A stretch of DNA of 64,000 bases from Pantoea phytobeneficialis (GCF_009728735.1 NZ_CP024637.1:155910-219909); one strand, 5' to 3'. Positions 9,161 through 18,956 are shown, counted from the first letter of the stretch. A program made the numbers and translations. The notes: generated by a model from the sequence alone, not told the origin.

Positions 9161-9260
9161 AACTATCCTTAAAATCAGGATTATAAGTCCTGAATAATGC
9201 GATTTTCAGGATTGTAGCAGCGCGCGAGACTGAGTGTCTGTTAAATCAAGGAGAAAAGAG

Positions 9261-9569
9261 ATGGCAAAATCCCTCGATCGTGACTCGCTGCAACGGGTCG
9301 CCCCCAAGCTGGCACAGCTAACGCAAGACGTATTGTTTGGTGATATCTGGCAGCGATCGGTTCTGACGCCCCGCGAGCGCAGCTTAATCACCCTGGCGAC
9401 GTTGGCGGCGCTGGGACGGGTGCAGCAGCTGCCCTGGCACCTGCAATTTGCGGCGGAAAATGGCCTGACGCGCGACGAACTGGCAGAACTCTTCACCCAT
9501 CTGGCGTTTTACGCGGGTTGGCCCGCCGCCGTGGCGGCCTTAACCTGTCTTGATGAGGAGAACATCTGA
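9261..9569 (+). CDS. Carboxymuconolactone decarboxylase-like (AhpD-fold) protein
   Basis: 102 residues, the usual size for the gamma-carboxymuconolactone decarboxylase family. The core is SVLTPRERSLITLATLAALGR, LPWHLQFAAENGLTRDEL and the tail LAFYAGWPAAVAAL, typical of the non-AhpD branch that lacks the CxxC pair. ATG 9261 is chosen for its AAGGAG site. It overlaps the tautomerase by one base (TGATG), so the two are co-translated. The same pairing is known in oxidative or aromatic catabolism, but the substrate is not established. Confidence 0.87.
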   Translation: MAKSLDRDSLQRVAPKLAQLTQDVLFGDIWQRSVLTPRERSLITLATLAALGRVQQLPWHLQFAAENGLTRDELAELFTHLAFYAGWPAAVAALTCLDEENI

Positions 9570-9961
9570 TGCCCGTAACCCGAATTATGGTACGCGAAGG
9601 CTGGTGTGACGCAGATTTGCAAACCTTGTCCGAGACATTGCATGAGGTGCTGGTGGCGGAATTCAGCGTACCGCCAACCGACCGCTTTCAAATCATCGAA
9701 ACCCTGCCAGCAACACGATTTATTTATGACCGCCACTATCTGAGCGGCGGACGCAGCGATCGCTACGTGTTATTTAGCCTGGTAGCCGGTAAATCGCGAA
9801 CGACTGCGCAAAAACGCGCCTTTTACCGGGTGTTAAGTGAACGTCTGCAACAGCGGCTGAACCTCGATCCTGATGACGTCATGGTGGTCATTCAACAAAC
9901 CAGCGCCGAGGAGTGGAGCTTTAGCCGCGGAGAGATGTTTGATTTATCGATGATAAAATAA
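9569..9961 (+). CDS. Tautomerase family protein (4-oxalocrotonate tautomerase-like)
   Basis: 130 residues. Pro follows the initiator Met (MPVTRIMVREGWCDADLQTL), giving the N-terminal catalytic proline of the tautomerase superfamily. The double-length chain, with VPPTDRFQIIETLP and RFIYDRHYLSGGRSDRYVL, fits the group of proteins of about 130 residues resembling malonate-semialdehyde decarboxylase-like or Tautomerase_2 members. It is translationally coupled to the upstream decarboxylase-like gene, and both are probably controlled by the divergent LysR. It converges on the ABC gene at 9971 with a 9-bp gap. Confidence 0.88.
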   Translation: MPVTRIMVREGWCDADLQTLSETLHEVLVAEFSVPPTDRFQIIETLPATRFIYDRHYLSGGRSDRYVLFSLVAGKSRTTAQKRAFYRVLSERLQQRLNLDPDDVMVVIQQTSAEEWSFSRGEMFDLSMIK

Positions 9962-9970
9962 CTTAAACCC

Positions 9971-11743
9971 TCACTCCATCACCCAATGTCCGGCGCTAAC
10001 TTCGCGATAGCGCCGCGTTTCCGGGACATAATCCAACGGTCGGATCGGGCTTTTCAGCTCGCTGACCTCAATCTGTCGCTTTAACTGGCGTCTGGCGGGA
10101 TCGGGCACCGGTACCGATGCCAGCAGCTTGCGAGTGTAGTCATGCTGCGGGTTGTCGAAAATCGCGGCGCGTGGGCCGATCTCGACAATCTCGCCCAATA
10201 ACATCACTGCCACCCGGTGGCTGACGCGCTCCACCACTGCCATATCGTGAGAAATAAACAGATACGACAACCCCAGGCTTTGCTGCAAATCCAGCAGCAG
10301 GTTGATGATTTGCGCTTTCACCGTCACATCCAGCGCCGAGACTGACTCATCTGCAATGATCATCTTAGGATCGAGCATTAGCGCACGGGCAATGCAGATA
10401 CGCTGACGCTGACCGCCGGAAAACTCATGCGGATAGCGTTTCATCATCGCCGCCGACAGCCCGACACGCTCCATCAATGCGGCGGCTTTCTGAATCGCCT
10501 GCGCTTTGCTGCCCAGTCGATGCTGCAAATACGGCTCGATCAACGCTTCCTCCACCGACATACGTGGGTTCAGGCTGGCAAACGGATCCTGGAAAATCAT
10601 CTGCATCGCACAACGCAGTTTGCGTAATTCGCTGGCGGAAAGGTTCAGCACATCGTAGCCGTCAAACTCAATCTGGCCGGATGTCGCGGCGGTCAGACGG
10701 GTGAGGGAACGCCCGGTGGTGGATTTACCACAGCCGGATTCTCCCACCAGTGACAACGTCTCACCCGGCAGCAACACAAAAGAGATATTTTCGACGGCGT
10801 GGACAGCACCGGTTTTACGGCTTAACAAACCTTCGCGGATGTCAAAGCGGGTGCTGAGATTTTTGACCGAAAGCAGCGGGGGAGCGGAGGCGGAGGGCAG
10901 GGTGTAAGTGGTTGTCGCGTCGTCAGCAAACTTACGTGGCCCGTCAATCCCGCGCATGGCTCCGAGCTGTGGCACGGTGGCGATCAGTCTGCGGGTATAC
11001 GCCTGTGCCGGGGCGGAGAAAATCTCGGCGGTGGTGCCGCTTTCCACTTTCTCCCCCTGATACATCACCAGCGTACGATCCGCCACCTCGGCCACCACCC
11101 CCATGTCGTGGGTGATAAACAGGACAGCGGTGCCTTCCTCTTCCTGCAAGGTTTTAATCAGATCGAGAATTTGCCCCTGGATGGTGACGTCCAGTGCGGT
11201 GGTGGGTTCATCGGCAATCAACAGCCGGGGACGCAGCGCCAGCGCCATAGCAATCATGACCCGCTGACGCATACCGCCGGAAAAATGGTGGGGATAGTCA
11301 TCAAAACGTTTGGCCGCATTAGGGATGCGTACCTTTTCCAGCAGGCGGATGGTTTCTTCACGCGCAGCGCGTTTAGTGATTTTGCGATGGGTTATCAACG
11401 CTTCCGCAATCTGGTGGCCGATGGTAAAAGAGGGATTCAGGCTGGTCATCGGCTCCTGGAAAATCATCGCCACCGCATTACCACGGATATCGCGCATTGC
11501 CGCTTCGCTTAAACCCAGTAAATCCACCCCGTTCAGCAGCACTTTGCCGCTAATCCGCGCATGGCGAGCATTGAGCAGCCGCATAATTGCCATCGAGGTG
11601 ACACTTTTACCTGAACCGGACTCGCCGACAATCGCCAGCGTTTCACCGGCGTGAATATCAAATGAGACGCCTTTGACCACTTCACGCCAGCCCTCATCAT
11701 GGCGGAATGCCACCGTCAGGTTTTCAATGCACAGCACGCTCAT
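9971..11743 (-). CDS. Dipeptide-type ABC transporter ATPase with two fused ATP-binding domains
   Basis: 590 residues with two complete ABC domains. The first has Walker A GESGSGKS (40-47), signature FSGGMRQR (154-161) and Walker [10 protein letters not shown] (174-182). The second has Walker A GESGCGKS (334-341) and [15 protein letters not shown]. Both end in the oligopeptide-type C-terminal extension, so this is DppD and DppF in one chain, as in GsiA. It should power the permeases encoded at 16153-17939 on the other arm of the locus. Its ATG overlaps the M81 peptidase stop (ATGA). Confidence 0.93.
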   Translation of the reverse strand: MSVLCIENLTVAFRHDEGWREVVKGVSFDIHAGETLAIVGESGSGKSVTSMAIMRLLNARHARISGKVLLNGVDLLGLSEAAMRDIRGNAVAMIFQEPMTSLNPSFTIGHQIAEALITHRKITKRAAREETIRLLEKVRIPNAAKRFDDYPHHFSGGMRQRVMIAMALALRPRLLIADEPTTALDVTIQGQILDLIKTLQEEEGTAVLFITHDMGVVAEVADRTLVMYQGEKVESGTTAEIFSAPAQAYTRRLIATVPQLGAMRGIDGPRKFADDATTTYTLPSASAPPLLSVKNLSTRFDIREGLLSRKTGAVHAVENISFVLLPGETLSLVGESGCGKSTTGRSLTRLTAATSGQIEFDGYDVLNLSASELRKLRCAMQMIFQDPFASLNPRMSVEEALIEPYLQHRLGSKAQAIQKAAALMERVGLSAAMMKRYPHEFSGGQRQRICIARALMLDPKMIIADESVSALDVTVKAQIINLLLDLQQSLGLSYLFISHDMAVVERVSHRVAVMLLGEIVEIGPRAAIFDNPQHDYTRKLLASVPVPDPARRQLKRQIEVSELKSPIRPLDYVPETRRYREVSAGHWVME

Positions 11744-13188
11744 TGGTGTGTCTCAGGCACAAAACGGGCGGATAAGGTGCTGACCGGCAGAAAGTCAAAA
11801 TCGGTGTCGAACGGGTAAGCCGGTTGGGTCATGCGCTTACGCTCCAGCCGCTCAACGTATTGATCAACCACCCCTTCCGACAACGCCATCAGGTTAGGAT
11901 TTGCCAGGGGGGCCAGTTCCGGCGACAGATAGCCGGATTTCACCACCACAATATTTGCGCTTGCCGGGTCGAGGCCGAGCAGGCTGAAGTCCGCAAGATT
12001 GTGGTAAGGGCGGCGTCGGTCGGCCACCACCAGGGTGATACCGCCGGTTTGCAGCACCGCTTGTTTCGCGATAGAACGCGCATCATCCACCAGATTTTTT
12101 ACGACAAATTCGGCGCTGGCTTTACCGCCAGCAGGATCGAGTGTGGCGCCAACGGTAAGCGACAACGTGGCACCCGGGCCGGCTGCAAAGGCCGCGTCGG
12201 TGGCCGGTTTATCGGTAATGCCCGCGACGATCACCCCTTGCGCCTGCTGACGGAGCAGTTCGGCCAGCATATCGGCGCGATCGCCGACGCCACCGCCGGT
12301 TGGATTGTCACCGGAGTCGGCGAGGATCACCGGATGGGTGGGGCTGGCAATCGCCATGCGCACGCACTCCTCGGTGCTGCCGGTGACACAGCCAAACACG
12401 AATTCGTCCCGTGCCTGCCAGTAAGCCAGCGCGAGTTTTGCTGCCTGTTCCGCCAGCACATCGGCATCGGTGCCGGTCATGATCGCCGCTGCGGTGGCGC
12501 GCGGTTCGTCAGCCCAGACGTAGCCCACCATCAGGGAGGCATCCCACACCGTGTCGATGGCGTTAATCCCGGGCAGGCGCGCATACAGGCTTTTCGCCGG
12601 TTCATCTTCGGTACTGGTGCGCTCACCAGGCAGCACCACCGGGATCGGTGCCCAAACCACGCCGGGTTTCACGCCGCTGTGCAGGCTTTTCACCAACATC
12701 GACACCGAACGACGCATGGTTTCTTCCACGTCGATATGCGGCGCGGTGCGGTAGGTGGAGAACATATCGATGGCATCGATAATGCGTTGAGTAACGTTAC
12801 CGTGCAGGTCATAACTGACGGTGATCGGGCAATCGTCGCCGACCAGCTCGCGGGTGGCGGTAATCCAGTCACCTTCAGCGTCTTCCATCCCTTCAACGTA
12901 GACCGCGCCGTGCATCGCCAGATAGACACCATCCACCGGCAGCAGCGCGGCGAGGCGGCTGAGAAAATCCTGTTTAAAATCGTCGTACGTCACCCGCGCT
13001 ACCGGACCACCGGCAATGGCGCGGGCGTGGAAGGTAGGCAGAAAAGTGGCATCGTAATCGGCCAGAAAGGCAAAGTACGGACTGGCCGTTAATTCATCAC
13101 CGCGCAGAATGCGGAAGTCATCAGCATAATTCAGCACCGGGTTATAAGTACTGCACTCCGTATGAATACCACCAAAAGCAATGCGCAT
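11740..13188 (-). CDS. M81 family metallopeptidase (MlrC-like)
   Basis: 482 residues, the usual size for the M81/MlrC family. It opens MRIAFGGIHTECSTYNPV, with the family's His and Glu. It has a DLHGNVT block near 146-152, PHIDVEETMRR and ADSGDNPTGGGVGDRADML around 290-308. MlrC was first described as the last peptidase in microcystin degradation, and relatives accompany dipeptide ABC transporters in many proteobacteria. It is presumed cytosolic, acting on the imported substrate. A GGAGG site lies 6 nt before ATG 13188, and the coding region overlaps the ABC ATPase by 4 bp. Confidence 0.9.
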   Translation of the reverse strand: MRIAFGGIHTECSTYNPVLNYADDFRILRGDELTASPYFAFLADYDATFLPTFHARAIAGGPVARVTYDDFKQDFLSRLAALLPVDGVYLAMHGAVYVEGMEDAEGDWITATRELVGDDCPITVSYDLHGNVTQRIIDAIDMFSTYRTAPHIDVEETMRRSVSMLVKSLHSGVKPGVVWAPIPVVLPGERTSTEDEPAKSLYARLPGINAIDTVWDASLMVGYVWADEPRATAAAIMTGTDADVLAEQAAKLALAYWQARDEFVFGCVTGSTEECVRMAIASPTHPVILADSGDNPTGGGVGDRADMLAELLRQQAQGVIVAGITDKPATDAAFAAGPGATLSLTVGATLDPAGGKASAEFVVKNLVDDARSIAKQAVLQTGGITLVVADRRRPYHNLADFSLLGLDPASANIVVVKSGYLSPELAPLANPNLMALSEGVVDQYVERLERKRMTQPAYPFDTDFDFLPVSTLSARFVPETHQ

Positions 13189-13199
13189 AGCAGCCTCCG

Positions 13200-14333
13200 C
13201 TACTCGGGTAAATGAATGAGGAATCGATAGGCCGCCACGCTGGCAGCGGCTCTGGCCCAGCTTTCATCGTCCAGTACGATGGTCGAGATCGGTGTTTTGC
13301 CCATGATGGAGGGCAGGACATTGGCATCAATTGCCTGCATCACCACCGTTTGCAGCAACCCATCAAACGCACCGGGATGATGGGCAATGACGATCAGTTC
13401 CGGGTCGTTCATCTGCACGATATTGGCGATGGCCAGGCCGAGAGCATTCCCCGCCTGGTGCAGAATGGCAATGGCCGCGCGGCTGCCTTTCGCCGCCTGG
13501 ATTTCCAGCTCTGGCAACGTCTGGGCCGCGATCGCCTTGTCACGCATGTTTTCGCGGATGGCAGTTAACGAGGCCAGCGTATCGAGGCAACCGCGCTTGC
13601 CACAACGGCAGGGGCGGCCACCCGGTTCAATGGTGCAGTGGGCAATTTCACCGGCTGCGCCATGCGCGCCACGGTGCAGTTGCCCCTGAAAAAAATGCGC
13701 AGAACCGATGCCGTCGCTGTGCGAAATCAGGGTGAAGTTGCGTACTTTTTTTGCCAGACCGAAGATTTTCTCGCTGACCGCCAGAGCCTTGGCATCGTTT
13801 TCCAGCGATACCTCCAGCCCGGTGCGTGCTTTCAACATCTCCGCCAGCGGCACGTCTTTCCAGCCCAGCAGCGCAGACTGGACGCACACGGCCTGGTGTT
13901 CATCGACAAAACCAGAAAGGGTGACGCCAAGACCGATCAATTGGTCAGTGGAAATCCCCTGTGCTGCCACCAGTGGGGGGATCGCGTCGGCAATCGCGTG
14001 GGTTAATTGCTCAGGATCGAGATTCAGTGGCAATACGCGGTTTGCCAGGGCCCGTCCATGCATATCAATCAACACCAGGGTAATGGCCTCGCCGAGTAAC
14101 GAGGCCCCGAGAAAATAGGCGCTGTCGGCACGCATTTTTAACAACACCGACGGACGGCCCTGGCCTGACGCTTCGGGAATACTCTCTTCCACTAAACCGG
14201 CATGCAGCATCTCTTTAATCAGGGTGCTAATCGCCGCCTTACTCAGTTTCATGTTCTGCGCGATAGCGGTGCGGCTCATGCCATGTGACGCGATAAGCAG
14301 ACGGATAATTTGTTGCTGATGGGCATTGAGCAT
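13200..14333 (-). CDS. ROK family transcriptional regulator (NagC/Mlc type)
   Basis: 377 residues from ATG 14333, which has a GAGG site 6 nt upstream. The N-terminus is a winged HTH (RTAIAQNMKLSKAAISTLIKEML, about 21-43). The remainder is a ROK domain with the zinc-binding CRCGKRGCLDT (Cys 242, 244 and 249). Such proteins repress sugar or amino-sugar genes until the sugar or its phosphate binds. The gene is first in the minus-strand arm and faces the binding-protein gene at 14525 across 190 bp of A+T-rich DNA. It is therefore the likely regulator of both arms. Confidence 0.9.
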   Translation of the reverse strand: MLNAHQQQIIRLLIASHGMSRTAIAQNMKLSKAAISTLIKEMLHAGLVEESIPEASGQGRPSVLLKMRADSAYFLGASLLGEAITLVLIDMHGRALANRVLPLNLDPEQLTHAIADAIPPLVAAQGISTDQLIGLGVTLSGFVDEHQAVCVQSALLGWKDVPLAEMLKARTGLEVSLENDAKALAVSEKIFGLAKKVRNFTLISHSDGIGSAHFFQGQLHRGAHGAAGEIAHCTIEPGGRPCRCGKRGCLDTLASLTAIRENMRDKAIAAQTLPELEIQAAKGSRAAIAILHQAGNALGLAIANIVQMNDPELIVIAHHPGAFDGLLQTVVMQAIDANVLPSIMGKTPISTIVLDDESWARAAASVAAYRFLIHLPE

Positions 14334-14524
14334 GCAGGACCTCAAAACAAGGCAGTGATGAACTGACAATAATAAGCCATGAAAACAAAGACAAGTTTAT
14401 TTAGTTAATTTTCTGAACCTGGATCGAGATATAAGTAAAATATATGAACTAACATATTGGCTTTTGTTTATGAAGTATGCCTTATATAACGCGGTTAATT
14501 CACCGATCGTATCTGAGGGCCTTC

Positions 14525-16060
14525 ATGGAAAGCACACTTAAGCGTTTCAGAGTCATTACTCTCGCGGGCTGCATGATGTCGTTATTTGCCAGCGCCTCCG
14601 CCTTTGCCAGCCAACTGGTTATTATGCAGAACGAACCTCCGCGCAGCATGGATCCGGGCAACCAGACCGCCACCTTTACCGGTACCGTGTTGGATCCGAT
14701 GTACGAAGGCCTGACGCGTCTCGGTGATGACGGAAAGATTGTCCCGGCACTGGCGTTGTCCTGGAGCACGGATGCCAGCGGCCTGAACTGGACATTCAAA
14801 CTGCGCCCGAACGTGAAATTCCATGATGGCACGCCGTTTAATGCCGATGCGGTGGTGGAAAACTTCCAGCGCCATCTCGATACCAAACGTGGTCTGGCGG
14901 CCAGCGGTAAAATTCGCACCTTTGTTCAGGATGTGAAGAAAATCGACGATCTGACGGTGACTTTTCAGCTGAAGAAAATAAACCCGGCATTTTTAACCAT
15001 TCTGGCTTCGGGGCCGGGCTTAATGGTGAGTCCACAGGCGGATAAAGCGGGCAGTATTAATAATAAAGCCGATGGCACCGGGCCGTATAAATTGGTGCAA
15101 TACAAATCGGGTGAATTTGTGCTGGAGAAAAAGAACCCGGACTACTGGGGTAAATCATCCGGCCCGGACGAAATTAAATGGACATGGAGCAGCGAGCCTT
15201 CGGTGATGAATATGGCGTTGCAATCCGGGCAGGTCGATATTATTAACCCGGTGCCGCCTCAATTTGCGGGCATGTTAAAAAACAATCCCAACGTTAACCT
15301 GAAACAATCACCGGGTGCCGCCGTGTTTTGGGTTGATCTGAATACCCAAAGTAAAGCGTTAAGCGATGTCCGCGTGCGTCAGGCGTTGAACTTCGCCACC
15401 GATCAGCCGGCGTTGAGTAAAGCGGTGATGTTTGGCTACGCGCAACCTGCCAACTCGGCACTGGCCCCGGTCGATGCCAACTACGATAAAGACCTGCATG
15501 ATTACCCGTATGATGTGCAAAAAGCCAAAGATCTGCTGAAAGCGGCGGGTTATCCCGACGGTTTTGCCATGTCGATTGCCGTACAGGCACCCGATGCGCG
15601 TACCGCGCAGGTGTTACAAGGCATGTGGGCTAAGGTGGGGGTGAAACTCAATGTGCGCCAGATGGAAAGCGGCGTCTGGACCAAAGCGGCTTTTGCCGAT
15701 GGTAAAGAGAAAGCGGCGCAGGGCACCGATGCGGTACTGGCGTCCTGGTCCTCCGGTCTCTATGGCTCCGACCTGCAACTGCGCCCGCTGTACCACACCA
15801 ACAGCTTTGCGCCTGGCGGTGCCAACTTAGGCTTTTTCACCGATAAGCAAACCGATGATCTGATCGACACTGCGGCGTCGACGATGGATGACGCCAAACG
15901 CAAGGCGTTGTACTTCGAGGCGCAAAAGCGCATCAGCGGCCTCGCCCCGCAAGTGTTGCTGTTTTATCAGGATGATCTTTATGCCGCGCGAAAAAATATC
16001 AGTGGAGTCACCATGCAGCCCGGCGGTCAGCTGGTGGTGCGCGACGCGGTAAAAAATTAA
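14525..16060 (+). CDS. Dipeptide/oligopeptide-type ABC transporter substrate-binding protein (SBP_bac_5)
   Basis: 511 residues from ATG 14525 (GAGGGCC upstream). The signal peptide is RFRVITLAGCMMSLFASASA, with cleavage near residue 28. The family opening PPRSMDPGNQTATFTGTVLD and the block YEGLTRLGDDGKIVPALALS are typical of DppA/OppA-like proteins, as are FKLRPNVKFHDGTPF and the later DVRVRQALNFATD. It is periplasmic and feeds the permeases encoded just downstream. Given the kinase and ROK regulator in the locus, the ligand may be a peptide carrying a sugar, but the sequence does not show this. Confidence 0.93.
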   Translation: MESTLKRFRVITLAGCMMSLFASASAFASQLVIMQNEPPRSMDPGNQTATFTGTVLDPMYEGLTRLGDDGKIVPALALSWSTDASGLNWTFKLRPNVKFHDGTPFNADAVVENFQRHLDTKRGLAASGKIRTFVQDVKKIDDLTVTFQLKKINPAFLTILASGPGLMVSPQADKAGSINNKADGTGPYKLVQYKSGEFVLEKKNPDYWGKSSGPDEIKWTWSSEPSVMNMALQSGQVDIINPVPPQFAGMLKNNPNVNLKQSPGAAVFWVDLNTQSKALSDVRVRQALNFATDQPALSKAVMFGYAQPANSALAPVDANYDKDLHDYPYDVQKAKDLLKAAGYPDGFAMSIAVQAPDARTAQVLQGMWAKVGVKLNVRQMESGVWTKAAFADGKEKAAQGTDAVLASWSSGLYGSDLQLRPLYHTNSFAPGGANLGFFTDKQTDDLIDTAASTMDDAKRKALYFEAQKRISGLAPQVLLFYQDDLYAARKNISGVTMQPGGQLVVRDAVKN

Positions 16061-16080
16061 TCCAGGGCCAGCCACATCTC

Positions 16081-16137
16081 GTAGCGGCGCGATTTATCGC
16101 GCTATTTTAAAACCCGCGCGATAAGTCGCGTCGCTAC
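16081..16137. repeat. REP pair (BIME)
   Basis: GTAGCGGCGCGATTTATCGC (16081 onward) and its near-inverse ending TCGCGTCGCTAC at 16137 face each other with a short spacer. It lies between the binding-protein and permease genes of one operon, where it could set relative mRNA levels. Confidence 0.9.
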
Positions 16138-16152
16138 CCAGGGCAATCCGTT

Positions 16153-17073
16153 ATGAAAGCCTATGTCGCGAAAAAGGTGCTGTCACTGCCGCTGATTATC
16201 TTTGGCGTGTCAATCATCGTGTTTATCGCCATCCGCGCGTTGCCGGGCGATCCGGCACGCCTGATGGCCGGGCCGGAAGCGCCGCAGGAAGCGGTGGATA
16301 ATATGCGCATCCGGCTGGGTCTGGATCAGCCGCTGCCGCTGCAATATGCCAAATTTGCCCTGGAAGCGTTGCACGGCAATCTTGGCATGTCGTTGCAGTC
16401 GCAGCGTCCGGTGATGACTGAAATCAGTGAACGCTTGCCCTATACCTTGTCGCTGGCGGCGCTGGCCTATCTGCTGGCCATCGCCATCGGTGTCCCCGCC
16501 GGAATGACCGGGGCAATCTATCGTCAGCGTATCCCGGATCAGGTGGTGATGGTGCTGACCATTGCCGGAGCCTCGATTGCCAACTTCTGGCTGGCATTGC
16601 TGGCGATGAACTATTTCGCGGTGCAACTTGGCTGGCTGCCATTGCTGGGGGCGGATTCGTGGCGCAACTACATTATGCCGACGGTGACGCTGGCGATTTT
16701 GCCAATGGCGATGATCGCCCGTATGACACGCTCCAGCATGCTTGATGTATTGAGTCAGGATTATATCCGCACCGCCAAAGCCAAAGGGTTATCGGCACGC
16801 AGCATTCACTGGAAGCATGCCCTGCGTAACGCATTGATCCCCATCGTTACCATTGTGGCATTAAACTTCGGTAGCCTGATTGGCGGGGCGGTCGTAACGG
16901 AGTCGGTGTTCAACTGGCCAGGCATTGGCCGTTTGCTGGTGGATTCAGTGCGCTATCGTGATTACCCGGTAATTCAGGGGGTGACGCTGGTGGCGGTGAC
17001 CGGTGTGGTACTGATGAACCTGGTGGGTGAGATCCTCATCGGGTTGCTGAATCCGAAAATAAGGTTCGACTGA
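16153..17073 (+). CDS. ABC transporter permease, DppB type
   Basis: 306 residues with about six membrane spans. It starts MKAYVAKKVLSLPLIIFGVS and has the DppB hallmark RALPGDPARLMAG, then the LRLGLDQPLP-like block (LGLDQPLPLQY). The EAA loop, which contacts the ATPase, is seen around residues 204-226 (DYIRTAKAKGLSARSIHWKH). It forms the channel with the DppC-type partner, which starts at the overlapping TGATG. No strong ribosome-binding site is visible before ATG 16153. Confidence 0.94.
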   Translation: MKAYVAKKVLSLPLIIFGVSIIVFIAIRALPGDPARLMAGPEAPQEAVDNMRIRLGLDQPLPLQYAKFALEALHGNLGMSLQSQRPVMTEISERLPYTLSLAALAYLLAIAIGVPAGMTGAIYRQRIPDQVVMVLTIAGASIANFWLALLAMNYFAVQLGWLPLLGADSWRNYIMPTVTLAILPMAMIARMTRSSMLDVLSQDYIRTAKAKGLSARSIHWKHALRNALIPIVTIVALNFGSLIGGAVVTESVFNWPGIGRLLVDSVRYRDYPVIQGVTLVAVTGVVLMNLVGEILIGLLNPKIRFD

Positions 17074-17939
17074 TGAACAGCTTCGAAACGACCGTGCTGC
17101 CGCGTCGCTCGCGCAGCAGAAAATTGCTGCACTTTCTGGCGATGTATCCGTCAATTGCGATCGGGGGCGGGCTGGTGTTGCTGGTGGTGCTGGCTGCGTT
17201 GCTTGCTCCCTGGATCACCCACTGGGACCCGATTGAACAGGATCTGCTCAACACCTTACAGGCTCCCTCCGCCGCCCACTGGTTTGGCACTGATGATTAT
17301 GGTCGGGATATTTTCTCGCGCGTGATTTTTGGCGCGCGTATCTCGCTGTTTGAGGTGTGCCTGAGCGTGGCGATTTCGATGGTGATCGGTATTCCGCTTG
17401 GCATTATCTCGGGTCTGGCGGGGCGTAAACTGGATGCGGCAATCATGTGGCTGATGGACATCATCTTCGCCTTTCCCGGTATCGTACTGGCGATTCTGAT
17501 TGTCAGCGTGTTGGGCGAAGGCTTAACCAATATGCTGATCGCCATCTCGTTGTTCTCCATCCCGGTGTATGCACGTCTGAGCCGCAATCTGACGCTGGGA
17601 CTGAAAAATATGGAGTATATCGAGGCGGCGCATATGCTGGGAGTGCGCTATCCGCGCATTATCACCCACTATATTTTGCGTAACTCGATTGGCCCGCTGA
17701 TTGTGCAATCCACCCTGACGGCGGGGGCGGTGGTACTCTCTGCCGCCAGCCTGTCGTTTCTGGGATTGGGGGTGCAGCCCCCCATGCCGGAATGGGGCAC
17801 CATGATGAGCGATGGTCGCAATTTTCTCGGTCTGAATATCTACGTGTCACTTTTCCCTGGTCTGGCGATTTTGATTACCGTACTCGGCTTTAACGTGCTG
17901 GGTGACGGCTTACGCGATGTGATGGATAAGCGTTTATGA
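17073..17939 (+). CDS. ABC transporter permease, DppC type
   Basis: 288 residues. It has the N-terminal cytoplasmic stretch with an early transmembrane helix typical of DppC, then HWFGTDDYGRDIFSRVIFGA and ISLFEVCLSVAISMVIGIPL. The EAA loop is EYIEAAHMLGVRYPRIITHY, and the end is SLSFLGLGVQPPMPEWGTMM ... GDGLRDVMDKRL. It pairs with the preceding permease. Its stop overlaps the kinase start by 4 bp (ATGA), so transport and phosphorylation genes are coupled. Confidence 0.94.
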   Translation: MNSFETTVLPRRSRSRKLLHFLAMYPSIAIGGGLVLLVVLAALLAPWITHWDPIEQDLLNTLQAPSAAHWFGTDDYGRDIFSRVIFGARISLFEVCLSVAISMVIGIPLGIISGLAGRKLDAAIMWLMDIIFAFPGIVLAILIVSVLGEGLTNMLIAISLFSIPVYARLSRNLTLGLKNMEYIEAAHMLGVRYPRIITHYILRNSIGPLIVQSTLTAGAVVLSAASLSFLGLGVQPPMPEWGTMMSDGRNFLGLNIYVSLFPGLAILITVLGFNVLGDGLRDVMDKRL

Positions 17940-18862
17940 ATACAGTGATTTGTTTCGATTTAGGAGGTTCGTTTATCAAACTGGGGAAAGTGCAGGGAGA
18001 CGGTGAACTGACCTTGCTCGGTCAGGAGAAGATGCCGACCAGCGCCTGGCCTGAATTTATCCGGCTGATGCGCAGCATGATCGAGCAGCATCACGCGCAT
18101 TTTAGCGCCAGCAGCCCGGTGGCGATCTCCACTGCCGGTATTGTCACACCGGATAGCGGTGAAATCTTTGCCAGCAATATTCCGGCCTTTCATCAACGTA
18201 AACTGGCGCAGGAGTTGAGCGTTGAATTGCAACGTCAGGTAGTGGTGCATAACGACGCTGATTGTTTCACCCTGGCGGAAGCCTTAGCCGGGGCGGGAAA
18301 GGGGCATAAGGTGGTGTTTGGTGCCATCCTGGGTTCTGGCGTGGGTGGTGGTCTGGTGGCTGATGGCCGCATTATCATCGGGCAAAATGGTTTAACCGGT
18401 GAATGGGGACATGGCCCGATCGCCCTGACCGAGGTAGAAATTGCCGGTGAGTGGCATCGCCTGCCCCGTTTGTCCTGTCCCTGTGGACAAAAAGGGTGTC
18501 TGGATAGCTGGGGCGGTGCTCGCGGCATGGAGAATCTGCACCGGGTGTTGCATGGCGAAATGGCGACCAGTATCGATATTATCGCGCGCTGGCAACAACA
18601 GGAGGCGCTGGCGGAGAAAACCATCAGCGCCTGGTTGCAACTGGTGGGGCAACCGCTGGCGTACTGTATCAATATGACCGGCGCATCGGTGGTGGTGGTC
18701 GGCGGCGGGCTGGCATCTGTGACGCCATTGATTGCTGCGCTGGATGACGTGGTGCAAGGGTATGTGTTGCGCCGTAGCACCCAGCCGCTGGTGGTGCCGG
18801 GACGCTTTGCCCATGATGGCGGGATGCGGGGCGCGGCGCTGCTGGCAAAGCAAACGCGATGA
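17936..18862 (+). CDS. ROK family sugar kinase
   Basis: 308 residues without an HTH, hence a kinase rather than a regulator. The phosphate-binding DLGGSFIKLG is at 8-17, the catalytic Asp in HNDADC (Asp107), GEWGHG at 155-160 and the zinc-binding CPCGQKGCLD at 181-190. ROK kinases phosphorylate glucose, N-acetylglucosamine, N-acetylmannosamine or related sugars at the expense of ATP. Being last in the operon behind peptide-type permeases, it suggests that the imported compound contains a sugar or amino sugar. The specific sugar cannot be read from the sequence. Confidence 0.9.
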   Translation: MNTVICFDLGGSFIKLGKVQGDGELTLLGQEKMPTSAWPEFIRLMRSMIEQHHAHFSASSPVAISTAGIVTPDSGEIFASNIPAFHQRKLAQELSVELQRQVVVHNDADCFTLAEALAGAGKGHKVVFGAILGSGVGGGLVADGRIIIGQNGLTGEWGHGPIALTEVEIAGEWHRLPRLSCPCGQKGCLDSWGGARGMENLHRVLHGEMATSIDIIARWQQQEALAEKTISAWLQLVGQPLAYCINMTGASVVVVGGGLASVTPLIAALDDVVQGYVLRRSTQPLVVPGRFAHDGGMRGAALLAKQTR

Positions 18863-18866
18863 TATT

Positions 18867-18939
18867 CGTAGCGGCGCGATTTATCGCGCATTCAGTCCGC
18901 GTTCATGATGTCAAAGGCGCGCGATAAATCGCGCCGCTA
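18867..18939. repeat. REP pair (BIME)
   Basis: GTAGCGGCGCGATTTATCGC and the inverse GCGCGATAAATCGCGCCGCT ending at 18939, separated by about 30 bp, between the convergent kinase and LysR genes. It may also act as a terminator. Confidence 0.92.
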
Positions 18940-18956
18940 CGGAATTATAGCTACGT

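Noticed and set aside
11824..13092. A 422-codon open frame on the plus strand, antisense to the M81 peptidase gene
   Set aside because: It has the low-complexity, His/Arg/Gln-rich make-up of an antisense shadow in G+C-rich DNA, and the minus strand carries a clear MlrC-like protein with operon overlaps.
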